From the NCBI RefSeq assembly GCF_048544455.1, contig NC_133534.1, positions 123,404,269-123,468,268 of the forward strand: a stretch of DNA of 64,000 nucleotides, in the 5' to 3' direction. Below, piece by piece: positions 1-13,787 of the stretch. Numbering within the stretch: the stretch's first letter is position 1; the number at the start of each line of letters is the position of its first letter. The position numbers were made by a program, and so were the translations under genes. The notes beneath the pieces are model-generated. The model worked only from the letters and a program-made list of their open reading frames with translations, ran no database searches and was not told where the DNA came from. The stretch comes from Silene latifolia (taxonomy: Eukaryota; Streptophyta; Magnoliopsida; Caryophyllales; Caryophyllaceae).

Positions 1-1050
1 ATCGATCGAGCAAATGACCTCTTGTTGAAATTCCTTGAAAACCTCACGGATATACACTTTTGATGCGTATTCCTCAATGGCTAAATGCGTTCCAATTTTT
101 GGTGTTGAGTGTTGGTTTTCATGGTCAAGCCTCTTCTGCATATGCGGTTGATGGTCCATAGCGCTTTCAAAACGCATCCAAAACTCAGCTAACGTACTTG
201 ACTTCTGCTCAAACATCTTAAAAAAACTATTAATGCTCTCTTATCTCTTTGTAGTCCTCATTACACCACCCATGTTCAAGTCCCTGCAATGCACCATCAC
301 CCACTGGCTCCTTTTGTCGTATGCTTCCGTAAACTACTCTTCGTTCACAAGACCATGCGCTTCCATTATTTCCGTCAACCTAGCGTCAAAGTCGACTGCT
401 TCTAGGTTGTCATCCCATATAATGTCGTTCATTTTCTGAAAGAACTCCTTATAATCCTCCCTTGTCACCCCGAACTTCGCTGGCACCTTGTTCATTATAT
501 GCCACTTGCAAAACTGGTGGCATGCAGTCTTGAAGGCAATGGGTACGGCCTTAATAATCCCCACATCGTGATCTGTTATAATGTACTGGGGCTCCTTTCC
601 CCCCATAGCATTCAAAAACCTGGTGAAAACCCACTGGAATGATTCATGGTCTTCATGGGCAATCAACGCCCCACAAAATGTTACTGATCGCTTATGGTGA
701 TCTACACCAGTGAATGGCATAAAAATCATATCATACTTGTTTGTCGAGTATGTTGGGTCGTACGATACTGCATCTCCAAATACAGAGTAGTTCCTCTTAG
801 CCGTTCTGTCAGGCCAGATTGCCCTACGAAGGCTATCATCCTTGTCAAATTCATAATCAAAATAAAACCTCGGCCTATTTTTTGCCATATTCTTGAACCG
901 ATCTATGAACAATTGACCGTCCCATTCATGGATGAAGTATTTCACATCTCTGTGGAAGTTCTTAAAATCAGTTAACGTAGCACCAACGTTCTCGAATCCA
1001 TTTACGTGTTCCTTACACATGTTGTACGTTCTTGTTGCTCCTATCCTTAA
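1..1050 (-). pseudogene. FAR1-related (FHY3/FAR1, MULE-transposase-derived) pseudogene, exon 3, runs off left edge
   Basis: Minus-strand reading gives the FAR1 linker followed by the MULE-type transposase core. Recognisable pieces are VGATLTDFKNFHRDVKYFI, then FGDAVSYDPTYSTNKYDMIF with the first catalytic Asp region, FTGVDHHKRSVTFCGALIAHE, YIITDHDVGIIKAVP (second Asp region) and CHQFCKWHIMNKV. The exon begins after a good acceptor (TTCCATTGCAG, 1051-1060) at 1050. Two in-frame stops break it: TAG at about 334-336, where family members usually have Trp in an NEW/EW motif, and TAA at 241-243, where an RSES motif would have Ser. Both are one base from the expected codon. Coding similarity continues past both stops to position 1, including SINSFFKMFEQKSSTLAEF. 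Family members are nuclear transcription factors of phytochrome A signalling, or domesticated or undomesticated MULE transposases. This copy cannot make the full protein. Confidence 0.9.
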
Positions 1051-1695
1051 CTGCAATGGAAAATATATCCTGATTAGTGCTGACAAATAATCAAAACTTC
1101 AGTGAATGCTCGAAAAACATTTATTATCTATAACTCTTAGACCTTTCTATATAACTTCATAAAACAGTATGCATAATTCCATTCATGTGTTGTGAACTTC
1201 TTCTTATTTATTACTCTTAAATCTTAATGTATAACTTCACCTGCGATTATGTATAACTCTTAAATCTTAATGTATAACAACAGTAAGTATAACTTGAGCC
1301 AACAATATGTACAACTCCAGTATTTATTTATGTATAACTCAAAGATTTTGATCTATAACTCTTACAACTTTCTATATAACTCTAGATTGTTATAAATAAT
1401 TAGAAGTTTCACAATCCATTAATGGAGTTTTACATAAATTTGGCTGAAGTTATACATACTGTTGTACAGAAGGATCTAAGAGTTATACTAATTATTAGTA
1501 GAAGTTGTACAGACAGTTGCAATATTTATGTAAAACTCCGGTAATGGATTGTGAACCTTCTAATTATTAATAACTCTAAGATCTTGCTGTACAAATTTAG
1601 AGTACACTATGTATAACTCTTCCACATTTATGTATAACATCAACTAATCCTGTTTGCCATTCAATTACTGGAGTTTTGATTAATAGTTAACTAAC
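1051..1695 (-). other. Intron 2 of the FAR1-like pseudogene, filled with TATAACT-type words
   Basis: The intron is bounded by a GTTAGT donor (1691-1695) and a GCAG acceptor (1051-1054 side). Joining the flanking exons keeps the reading frame (phase 0). The interior has no ORF. Instead it holds many loosely spaced words of the form TATAACTYY and the reverse complement RRAGTTATA, often next to TTAGATCTT-like or ATGTA sequence. The same vocabulary fills intron 1 at 10846-12520. Confidence 0.75.
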
Positions 1696-2201
1696 CCTTG
1701 AGTTGTAGATTATCAGGTACTTGTGAAAATCTTCTATGTTCCGCGACATCTTTTGAAACTGACGATCCTCAGTAGATACAAGCTCGTGATTATGCCCCAT
1801 GTGGAATCGGTCAATTACCAATACGTTATCCTTCATAAATAGCCTGATATGTGCTTTACATCCTACCCTCTTGATTGTATATTTCCTCTACTTCGCATGT
1901 GTTAATCCCCATTGCATTTCCTGTTCCCTTCTTCTGGTCTCAATATTTTTTATTATTATCTCGCCTTTTGGGACATATGTGAATCCCTCTCTGTTGCAAA
2001 TCAATAACTTTGACTTGATTTCACCGTCACGCCATTTTTTCGTCGTATACTTCCGAACATCAAACCCACATGCCAGTGCATAAATTTTATAAAATGTCAC
2101 TGCCTCGTCGATTTCAAAAAATTGTTGTCCTACAAAAGGAGTAAACTCACTTGCTAAATGCTTGCAATACTCAATTTCCGCTTCCGTTTCCCAGCCCTTA
2201 C
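1696..2201 (-). pseudogene. FAR1-related pseudogene, exon 2 (FAR1 DNA-binding domain), truncated by the Copia insertion
   Basis: Minus-strand reading contains the FAR1 DNA-binding domain (WRKY-GCM1-like zinc fold). It starts with FFEIDEAVTFYKIYALACGF and VRKYTTKKW, then the putative zinc ligands: Cys in LLICNREG, Cys in VGCKAHIRL, and His-x-His in HMGHNHELV. An in-frame TAG at 1888-1890 lies between the first and second cysteine. The exon ends at a GTTAGT donor (1695 down). On its 5' side the exon stops at the TSD CTTAC (2197-2201) where element G enters. The missing 17 bases of exon 2 are found at 10829-10845. The frame is maintained across the junction once one TSD copy is removed. Confidence 0.88.
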
Positions 2202-3456
2202 TGAAAGATCCGTAGTCCTCTTAATAAACTTTTTATTAACAATATTAATTAAGTTTACTCATAAACTATATGGACCTTAGCATGCATAACAAAATACTAG
2301 AGAAAAGATTCGGATTATCTTACATTGAGAATGTCGAAATGTACTACTAATTTGGACTCCTTCCAAATTAGTCTTCTTAAAATATTCCAAGTGCTCCTTG
2401 TGCTTTCAAGTCTTCAAGTGTTTAAAGTAGAACACTTCCTCAAGGATTGTATTAAGGAATCAACCTTAAATCATATCCTAATTGTAGGCTAGAACTAGTA
2501 AATGATACCCTAAAAATACACTATTATTTAGATTACTACTACTAGTAATATTGTTGTAATATTAGTAATTTGAATATGTTTTCCTTAAGTTTTCTCAAAA
2601 CAATTTTAGAGAGAATGATGATAAGAATATTGTGCAAATTAGAATGAATAAAAAAATGAGAAAAACTTATCCCATATGGAAGAGAGGAGCCGTGTAAGGG
2701 GACAACAAGGGGGCAAGCATGCTCATGCTTTTAATATTTTTATTCCCAAAAACATAGGTTTTGCATGCCTATGTTGGTAGGTCATGATTATGTTAATTTT
2801 ACAATAAAATAACAAATCCACTAACTCCTTTCTCTTCACAATTTTCGGCTATACCATGTAACATGGTATCCATTTTAACTTTGTGATTTTGTCAATTGTA
2901 TACATATGTGTGATATGTGACACATCCTAAATAATGTGTCTTATGATGCAATTTTAACATATTAAAAATCATCATTTATAAATAAATCACATACAATATA
3001 AAATCCAGTAATTCATAATTACTTATGCTTAAAATGGACCGTCTCATTATAATTTACAACAATTTGTAATTATAATAAACTATTCATTCTAATTTTAATG
3101 TTTCGTAAACAATAATAAAATTTTTTAATCACTAAAATGAATCTTATTTAATCATATTACAATAAGATACAAATTCTTACTCGTAAAACATATCAATCAA
3201 TTTTTAGTGAATTAATTAACTCGTATCGATATACGATTAATTAATTAGTCAATTAAGGTAGCATTCCATGGAGATATGACCTTAAGGGGGATCAACTGAT
3301 CACCACCGTCATATGCCAGTAATGTCAAACTCTAGACAGCCAATCATTACCGATTATGTGGACCAGTTGACCAAATAAATGAATTATCCCTTTTGTATTC
3401 TTATTATGAGATTTAAACATGTGATCGCATTATTGTCGAGGACACATACTGCAACA
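2202..3456 (-). repeat. Element G, left LTR (3' LTR)
   Basis: The 1255-bp LTR starts with TGAAAGATCC and ends GCAACA. It aligns along its whole length with 9553-10828, with scattered substitutions and small indels (for example, a short insertion near 10490 of the other copy). The last bases before the interior border a purine tract on the minus strand. Confidence 0.92.
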
Positions 3457-6400
3457 ATCTCCCACTTGTCCGCGACAAGTGTGTGTCACCAAATCTCTTG
3501 TCCTATTACTATCTCCCACTCAATGTAAGGTGTCTTGCAAGTCGTACTTGCATTTGATCATATCATGAGTGGTTTCCTCGATCTGGAGAATAACTGTCTG
3601 ACCGGAATTATCTACCATAGATACCTTCCGAGCGTGGCCACACATTTCCAGTTCATTACTCCTCGAGTGGCCTTGATATATAAGATAACCCTGACGGGGA
3701 TGGACAATTCCTATTGCACTCTTCCCTTCGATTAGCCACAACTCATCATGACCCAAAATACGCCCATTAGACCCCAATTACGAAGGTCGCAGAACATAAA
3801 TAAAAGTCACTCTGAAACTGTGCCATCTTAGGCGGACAGTCATTAGTCAAATAATCGACTCATAAGAATACCATAGTAGCTCTCGCCACGACCAGGCTAT
3901 AAAAAATTACCAGAACTCTATAAGCGGTCATAAGCCCGACAGAGTGTCCCTCACAGTCTGCCTATGTGATCGACTAGTCATATCTCATGACTGTATGGCA
4001 CTTGAACTTGCCATCAATTGCATCACACTCTAGTTACTTCGAGACTTCACCTCATATAAGCAACTAGGGGCGAATACTATGTTAATCCAGTTCACTTTAA
4101 TAGGGTTCAACATTGTCCTTACAACTTATTTGGATATAACAAAGTAATAGAAGAGTTTTTAATAAAAACTCAAACGATGAATGCATTATCACATATGTAA
4201 AATTGATACCATATCAATTACTACATACTCTATAATCCATATTCCATTTAGTATATAATTGCACATTTCAACTATGAGTAAAAAGACATGACTTATCATG
4301 TTAAGCCTGTGAAAAGGCTTTTGGTTAGTAAGTCTCAGCAACACATTGCACTTTTCCTAACCTTACTATATACTATTTCCCATTCTTGTGAATAATCTTG
4401 TATTATAAGAACTTCTTTGAGTATGTGTCTAGATCCAATCTGGACATAGGCTCTCCTACCTTTGAATAACTCCCACTGTTCTCACAGTGTGTAGCGATAG
4501 GACCTTCGGTTATTGGAACGAACTACCATGGTTCTTCCAATTCATGAAACCGAATTCTAATCTCATCCCTTCCTTCTTGCATATCTCATTATTGCAAGTG
4601 TACTCAACTTCCGTTGTTAATGCCCTCATTGTTCTACTGCCTAGAACGTTTCTAGCAAATTTGCTCCTTAAATAATATAGCCAAGATGGTTCTCTAACCA
4701 TCCTTATGTGTGATTAGAATATAGTTATCGCGTAACTCCTTGCACATAAATCCATATCTATTCTAATCACTTAGCTTCATTTCTTTAGTGCTCCAAGAGA
4801 ACTAACCAATGAACTATATGGCTATATTGAGACTTTTTTCCAAAAATTCGATTTGTAACTTTTCGTCATACTCCAAGTATACGAAATTTAAGAATGGTGA
4901 TACATCTAAGCGTAATGAATTAATCCTGATGCGGAAGCAAGTGGATTCAATTTCTACATGTTCAATACATTGAACTTGACTAGACTCTTATCAATATAAG
5001 AATATTCATTTAACGCCAATATTCTCCTAGAACTATCTTTATAGGTCTGGATACCTTAGAGATGTATTATTCCTCTCCTAAGTCTTTCATTATTCACAAT
5101 GATCAATATGTCCCTTACATATAAGACTAATAACACTACATTACTCCCACTAAACTACATGTATAAACAGAACTACTCGACAATTCGAGAAATGTTTATC
5201 ACATGATCAAAACATACAATTCAACTCCTTGACATCTACTTAAGACTTCCTCTTAAGTTCGCATCCTACTTTAGGATAGTTGCGATTTACAAAACTCATG
5301 CAAGATGATTTTAAAATCCAACTATATCAAATCATATCCGAATACAATGAAGCATTGTTGTTGCGTGCAAAACCTTTTGCCACCAACCAACCAAGTCAAA
5401 TAAACATTTTCATGTTTATGCTTGCTTCGGACTTTTGCGGAGTTGAAACTAGATAGAGCATCATAATAAGTTACAGGTTTGTTATATTTAAAATAACATG
5501 ACTCATGTCCACTTAGATTTCGAAGAAATATTTACTGATTTTGACCAGGAAGGAATGTCTTCCTACGTCTTATTCTCAGTTTGTGGCTCTTGAACATTTT
5601 CTCCCACTCTGTCTATAAAAAATAATCCTCATTTCTCTAATAGACAGTATCACGAGCCACAAACCCTTTGTTCTCGTGATCATGTAGGAAGAGAGACAAT
5701 ATGTTTTCTTTCAAAACAAACTACAACTTAGGTACCATGCCTAATCATATCATATATGAATTGTACTTGATTGCTTTAACTATGTTTTGTTTTAGTGGAA
5801 TAAATAAATACTAGACAAATTGTGATAGAAACAAGTTCCAATTTTATAGTAAAGATACAATCATATCCTATAGGATTCTTTGTCACCTTTAAATATTATG
5901 AAGGTGAACTTGTGATACCATATCACACTCCTTTGGTGCATATGAATCTATTTACTTTATTGTTCCAAATATTAACAAAGTACTAATACTTTGGTCATAA
6001 TCTCTAGGTTATGATACTTTTAAACATTCATTGAACTGATTTAAAGAATTTCTCTTCTTACCTCATTAAGTGGATACCAAGTATCTACCTAGTTCGTTGG
6101 TAAAAGAGATTGAGAAGTAAAAACCTCTTTTGATTCAAATTGTATTCGACCATACACTTCAAAGTGTAAATATGGCGAATATCTTGTTCTATTCATAATT
6201 CTTTTCTAGAAAGAAGTAATGAATTAATCTTGCTTTGAATACAAGATTTGCACACATACCAAGAGATTCCCAATCAGATGGTTGAGACACTAGTCAAAAC
6301 TTGTCTCTAAATGCAATTTCAATCGAGAAGCGAGAAATAATTGGGTCACCAATTTGAGTTTTATACAATGAATACACTATAATACACTTATATGTCTACT

Positions 6401-9400
6401 CATGAAATGGCAACTACCCTAATTTCATTCAAGTAAATTTCTGAATTTATTCTTGCTAGTCGTCGTACGATTATTGAACGTTAGGATTCTAAGGATTTAA
6501 AAACCCTCGGATTGTGTTATAAACACATCCTCCTCTAAATACCCATTTAGAAAGGTGGTTTTGAAATCTATTGCCATATTTCATAATCATGAAATGTGGG
6601 ATTTTCTAACATTGTTCACAAGTTTGTATCAAATACTCATGACGTGATAATTCGCAAGAAGGCTATGTCAATGTCATACATATTCAAGAAGGAATATGTT
6701 GGTGTCACACGACCAACTTCCTTGATCTTTACTTATTAGGGATTTGTTTCTATTTTAGTGTCTAACACCTTCTCTTTCGAGCCTAGTTCTATCCTTAACA
6801 ATTAATATAGATACTTTACTTCTTATTGCTCCCACTCACTTTAAGAATTTCCATTTGATGAAGACTTATCTTCATATAAATTCCTAGTTAGTCCTTCACA
6901 AGGATGAACTTTAATGTGGTATTTGGTCAATTAAAATTTCTAACAAATTAATGTACCAATTTTACATTGTCATGTTCTTAACTACTTAAGTGCTTGATGA
7001 CAAGTGTTTAGGTTGAGCAATAAGACTTTTGAACCGTGGATGCATAGAAGATATTATCAAAACATATTTTGATCAAGAACTACTTCTATTCATATTCTTC
7101 ACAAGAGAATATATGTATGTAAGGAATTTAAGATGTTAATCTATTAGTTGCATAGGACGATTCCTATCGAGTTCTATGGAATAGAACGATTCCTATGGAT
7201 CTAGTCCACAACCTATGATACGGTTTCTTTTAGAAAGAGATTCTATTTGTCGTAAGTAGTAGTGGTTTAGTGGAGACTCATGTTACAATCGAGTTGATAT
7301 AATATATGAGTAGGAGCGATAATAAAGAACAACATAAAACAACAAAATAGTGGAAAAAACAAACATTCATCTTTATAAATAAAAACATTCAAGAATGTTT
7401 TAACATTTATATAGTGACATCTACCCAGCTATTATAAATGATCCCGAGATCCAAATTCATATCAACTCGGGCACGGTGAGCCGATTCATCCCTAATCAAT
7501 ATAACTCGGTGGATTAACTCTTTAATTGTATCTACTTCTAGAACTCTCGGTCGATAAAATTACTTTAATATTTATCTTTAGCCCGGAACACATGCGACTA
7601 CGGTCACGAATACTTCCGTTGAGCTCAATCCAAATTTCGATGTAGTAACAATTTACCACTCACTTACCCAACGTAACAAGTTTAGCACCCCGGTGAGCCG
7701 AGCCTACTTCCTTATGAAATTGGGGATCATGGTTCTACTATTTGGTAAGGCTAATCCTCAATTATTATTTAGTGAGAGGTCATGTCAATGTATTATCTAT
7801 CACGTTTTAAGTGAACTAAAGCGTTGAACTACGATAATTATAATTGACACGGTCGATGATTCGATAAAAAAAATATGCATGTGAAGTTATGACGATTTGG
7901 CTATGCATGCAAACATATAAAACAAATGCAAAGCAAAAACAATAAAATCCTAGTATGGCCTTCCTAAAATAGTAAATCATATAAACTATTTACAAATTCA
8001 GAAACCAACTCCTTTGGTCCCTTGAACTTCACTTGGCACGCACTCCAAGGTAACACCGTCTTTGTCGGACCACCTTCTCGAAGTGCACCGTCTTCAAGGA
8101 ACTCCGAATTAAATAAATTACATAGCTTTTCTACTTTATACATTATAAAAGGAAAAACAAAACTAAATAAAATAAAAGTGATACGAGATCACATTAATTA
8201 CAACCAAATCGATATCCCCATTCATTTCGGGAAATACCAATTAAAAACTAAGGCCATACTAAGTACAAATTACATAATTCAAAATTATATAAAATAAAAT
8301 ATGACAATCATACTAAAAATGCAGCATTAATATATGTATGAAACATGCCATGTTATGTGCCAAATCGCCCTATTTAAGCTAATATCGTATATATGATCCG
8401 GTTTTATGGATTATTGTGACAATTAACCTATTAAAATCACAAAATATTACATAAATCACATCTATTTCCAAGTTAATTACCCCAACCTCTTAGGACTCAA
8501 AATTTAGTCTTCACTAAACATTTGACAATAATTCAACTTGATATTATATAATTGCTCTTTAAACACTTATTCATAATAATGAGGAGTAATTCCCAAAAAG
8601 TCATAAATATTCAAAAAAATCAAAATCATAATTTTGTGTATTCTGGAAAATTCCCAACATCCCAAAATTCTAATAAAAAAAGCCTTTAGATTATATTAAT
8701 TTATTTCACAAATAAATCAATTAAACATAAAATTATGCAATAAATCAAAATTAAAATTTTGAATATTCTTAACAAGTTTATAGAACTTTGAAATGACAAA
8801 TTTTAAGCCAAAATCGAATTTTTATATTCTTGACTATTAAAGTTGCTATTTATCAATTTATATCCCATAAAAATTAATAACCATTAAAATCATACGAAAA
8901 TTAACATGCCACTTTAGATCTGATGTTCATATCATATGTACAACATTCGGAAAAATTTTCATGCCATAAAATTTATTTTAGCTATTTTTTGCCAAAATTA
9001 GTCACTATTTATTCGATTTTTACATCTAAAAATCATTAATCATGCAAAATTAAACCATTTGATCTAAAAATTTACATACAGTGTGTAAATATTGCATGTG
9101 ACAACATACTAAATTTTCATGGGCAGGAACAAAGTCTAACCATTTTTAACATAAATACCTCTATTTAATCGACTTTTAACATGTAAAAATCATAAATCAT
9201 GCTATATAAACCCATTTTATATGAAATTTTACATACTATTTGTAAAATATGCATGTGAGGTCGTGTAGAAAATTCCATGGTCAGATTCATAGTCTTACTA
9301 TTTTTAGCATTTTAATTGTCATTTTACTCAATAAAATGTAATAAAAATACTAAAAATCATATTAAAGAGCAATAAAATACCATAAATTATCAAACTGACC

Positions 9401-9552
9401 TAAAATCAATTTAGGACCAGAATGTTATTCATGCAAAAAATTTCGTGGCCTTTATCATCATAAATCACAAAATACAAGTTTTATATGTTAACATTTTAAC
9501 TCGGAAAAACTAAACCGATTATGCATGCAACAACTCTTGCTCTGATACCAAT
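3457..9552 (-). other. Degenerate internal region of Copia element G
   Basis: This 6.1-kb stretch has no usable ORF in any frame. Minus-strand remnants of copia pol can be read only in pieces. RT motifs lie near 5000-5150. A relict near 3520-3777 (GHDELWLIEG... then SMVDNSGQTVILQIEET) resembles the 3' end region of related copia elements. The remainder, especially 7400-9540, is AT-rich sequence in which I recognise nothing beyond being the 5' interior of G. Confidence 0.7.
9539..9550 (-). other. Primer-binding site of element G
   Basis: Minus-strand TGGTATCAGAGC, two bases inside the 5' (right) LTR. It matches the 3' end complement of initiator tRNA-Met used by many copia elements. Confidence 0.9.
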
Positions 9553-10828
9553 TGAAAGATCCGTAGTCCTCTTAATAAACTTTTTATTAACTATATTAAT
9601 TAAGTTTACTCATAAACTATGTGGATCTTAGCATGCATAACAAAATATTAGAGAAAAGATTCGGATTATCTTACATTGAGAATGCGAAATGGACTACTAA
9701 TTTGGACTCCTTTCAAATTAGTCTTCGTAAAATATTCCAAGTGCTCCTTGTGCTTTCAAGTCTTCAATATTCAAAGTAGAACACCTCCTCAAGGATTGTA
9801 TCAAGGAATCAACCTTAAATCATATACTAATTGTAGGCTAGAACTAGTAAATGATACCCTAAAAATACACTAATATTTAGATTACTACTACTAGTAATAT
9901 TGTTGTAATATTAGTAATTTGAATATGTTTTCCTTAAGTTTTCTCAAAATAATTTTAGAGAGAATGATGATAAGAATATTGTGCAAATTAGAATGAATAA
10001 AAAAATGAGAAAAACTTATCCCATATGGAAGAGGGGAGCCGTGTAATAGAGGAAAGGAGGGGACAACAAGGGGACAAGCATGCTCATGCTTTTAATATTT
10101 TTCTTCCCAAAAACATAGGTTTTGCATGCCTATGTTGGTAGGTCAAGATTATGTTAATTTTACAATAAAATAACAAATCCACTAACTCCATTCTCTTCAC
10201 AATTTTCGGCTATACCATGTAACATGGTATCCATTTTAACTTTGTGATTTTGTCAATTGTATACATATGTGTGATATGTGACACATCCTAAATAATGTGT
10301 CTTATGATGCAATTTTAACATATTAAAAATCATCATTTTTAAATAAATCACATACAATATAAAATCCAGTAATTCATAATTAGTTATGCTTAAAATGGAC
10401 CGTCTCATTATAATTTACAACAATTTGTAATTATAATAAACTCTTCATTCTAATTTTAATGTTTCGTAAACAATAATAAAATTTTAGTAATAAAACATTT
10501 TAATCACTAAAATGAATCTTATTTAATCATATTACAATAAGATACAAATTCTCACTCGTAAAATATATCAATCAATTAGGGAATTTATTAACTCGTATCG
10601 ATATACGATTAATTAATTAGTCAATTAAGGTTGCATTCCATGGAGATATGACCTTAAGGCGATCAACTGATCACCACCGTCATACGCCAGTATTGTCAAA
10701 CTCTAGCCAGCCAATCATTACCGATTAATATGGACCAGTTGACCAAATAAATGAATTATCCCTTTTGTATTCTTATTATGAGATTTAAACATGTGATCGC
10801 ATTATTGTCGAGGACACATACTCCAACA
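9553..10828 (-). repeat. Element G, right LTR (5' LTR)
   Basis: The 1276-bp LTR is the partner of 2202-3456. It starts TGAAAGATCC and ends ACTCCAACA, and is followed directly by the second TSD copy CTTAC. Confidence 0.92.
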
Positions 10829-10845
10829 CTTACGACCCACTGATT
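10829..10845 (-). pseudogene. FAR1-related pseudogene, first 17 bases of exon 2
   Basis: On the minus strand the acceptor TTCTGTTCAG (10846-10855) precedes AATCAGTGGGTCGTAAG. Joined to exon 1 and, after removal of element G, to 2196 downward, this keeps one frame (ESVGRKGWETEAEIEY). It contains one TSD copy (10829-10833). Confidence 0.8.
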
Positions 10846-12520
10846 CTGAACAGAACCACACATCCATGAAATTGTAAGTACCATTATATGTAGTTAATTA
10901 AAACGACATGAGATAATTAAAACCACACATCCTTGAAATTGTAACCAAGAAATATACAACTTTAACTTATTGTACGTGTAACTTCTAACAGGATATATAT
11001 AACTTCAAATCAATGTAAGTATAACTTCAATTAAGGAATGTAAAACTTCTGTCAGAACATGAATAACTCTAAGCATATAATGTATAACTCCAACTCCAAA
11101 ACAAGATAACTTCAACCTCGATTAGTATAACTGTAACTCTACAAACTGTGTAATTTTAACCTTGCTAGTTATATGAAGGTCTAAGAGTTATATAAAAGAA
11201 AACCTGACAGTAAAAGTCACCTCTCTGAAGCTACAATTATCATGACTGAAGTTATACATTACATGCAACTTCAAAGCAATGTAAGTATAACTTGAATTAA
11301 GGAATGTATAACTCCAGTCAGAACATGAATAACTCTATCAAATTAGGTTGTTTAACAATTTTTTAAATTCAAAATTAAGGGTAAGAATTAAAGGAGTTAT
11401 ATAGTCGGTTACCCGAAGCTATAAAAAATAGTGTAAGAGTTATAAAAAACCCACTGAAGTTATATCACGTTCTATGTAAAATTTTATTAATATTTACATT
11501 TTTTTTAAAAAGTACAATTTGCATGACGTTGTATACACAGTTTGTATAATTGAAGTTATACATATATGGTTTAAAGTTTTACATAAACCCACTGAAGTTA
11601 AGTCCACACATCCATGTAATTGTAACCAAGAAATATATAACTTCAACTCATTGTACGTGTAACTTCTAACAGGATATATATAACTTCAAAGCAATGTAAG
11701 TATAACTTCAATTAAGGAATGTATAACTTTAGTAAGAACATGAATAACTCTAACCATATAATGTATAACTCCAACTCCAAAACAAGATAACTTCAACCTC
11801 GATTAGTATAACTGTAACTCTACAAACTGTGTAATTTTAACCTTGCTAGTTATATGAAGGTCTAAGAGTTATATAAAAGAAAACCTGACGTTAAAAGTCA
11901 CCTCTCTGAAGCTACAATTATCCTGACTGAAGTTATACATTACATGCAATTTCAAAGCAATGTAAGTATAACTTGAATTAAGGAATGTATAACTTCAGTT
12001 AGAACATGAATAACTCTATCAAATTAGGTTGTTTAATAATGTTTTAAATTCAAAATTAAGGGTAAGAATTACAGGAGTTATATAGCCTGTTACCTGAAGC
12101 TATACAAAATAGTGTAAGAGTTATAAAAATGCCCACTGAAGTTATAACACGTTGTATGTAAAATTTTATTAATATTTACATTTTTTAAAAAAGTACAATC
12201 TGCATGACGTTGTATACATAGTCTATATAATTGAAGTTATACATATATATATGGTTTAGAGTTTTACATAAACCCACTGAAGTTATAATACGTTCTTTTT
12301 TAATATTTTAAATTTCCGTACATTTTGCCATCTACATGAATATATGATTATCTCAAATTTAATGAACACTATGAAACAACAATGATACCAAAAAAAAAAA
12401 GAAGTGCTTTGATGAATACGATGAACCTACCTAAATGATATTCATGAACAACAAGCTAAAACAATAATCAAGAATGCTTAGATAAAGAAAGCAAATAAAC
12501 AACCAAGATTTCGAACTCAC
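10846..12520 (-). other. Intron 1 of the FAR1-like pseudogene, repeat-filled
   Basis: The donor GGTGAGTT is at 12520 downward and the acceptor TTCTGTTCAG ends at 10846. The intron has no coding potential. Like intron 2 it is full of TATAACT / AGTTATA words, and it contains the tandem duplication described separately. Confidence 0.75.
10922..12300. repeat. Tandem duplication, two units of about 681 bp, inside intron 1
   Basis: The block ACACATCC(W)TG..ATTGTAACCAAGAAATATA starts near 10927 and again near 11608. The order of all later landmarks (AACAGGATATATATAACTTC, the ATGAATAACTC block, TTAGGTTGTTTAA) is repeated with an offset of 681 bp. The copies differ by scattered substitutions. A third truncated start lies near 10856-10877. 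Confidence 0.85.
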
Positions 12521-12575
12521 CATCGACGACAACTTCAATCTGCATATCATCCATTTCGTGAACACTTACTGCCAT
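12521..12575 (-). pseudogene. FAR1-related pseudogene, exon 1 (start codon exon)
   Basis: The minus-strand ATG at 12573-12575 opens MAVSVHEMDDMQIEVVVD plus one base before a consensus donor (G|GTGAGT). Splicing to 10845 preserves the frame into the DNA-binding domain exon. An acidic short N-terminus is usual in the FAR1 family. Start and splice sites are inferred from consensus and frame continuity only. Confidence 0.7.

Positions 12576-13787
<1,212 letters not shown>

Larger units (their letters stand above)
2202..10828 (-). mobile_element. Element G: complete but degenerate Ty1/copia LTR retrotransposon, minus orientation
   Basis: Direct LTRs at 2202-3456 and 9553-10828 begin TGAAAGATCC and end CAACA. 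The element is flanked by a perfect 5-bp TSD, CTTAC (2197-2201 and 10829-10833). Reading the minus strand, the PBS TGGTATCAGAGC (initiator tRNA-Met type) lies just inside the right LTR, and a polypurine tract resembling AAGTGGGAGAT lies just inside the left LTR (about 3457-3468). This sets the orientation. No long ORF survives. Around 5097-5145 the minus strand still reads VVLLVLYVRDILII, the copia reverse transcriptase motif with the first Asp of YVDD replaced. About 50-100 bp further it reads QTYKDSSRRILA, a copia RT signature. The element is therefore an inactive copy with heavily decayed pol. Confidence 0.93.

Noticed and set aside
694-975. Plus-strand open frame of 93 codons
   Set aside because: Shadow of the minus-strand FAR1-like coding exon, which has recognisable domains. 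This frame has none.
3520-3777. 85-codon minus-strand frame as a separate gene
   Set aside because: It lies next to the PPT within Copia G and reads as a remnant of the element's 3' region.
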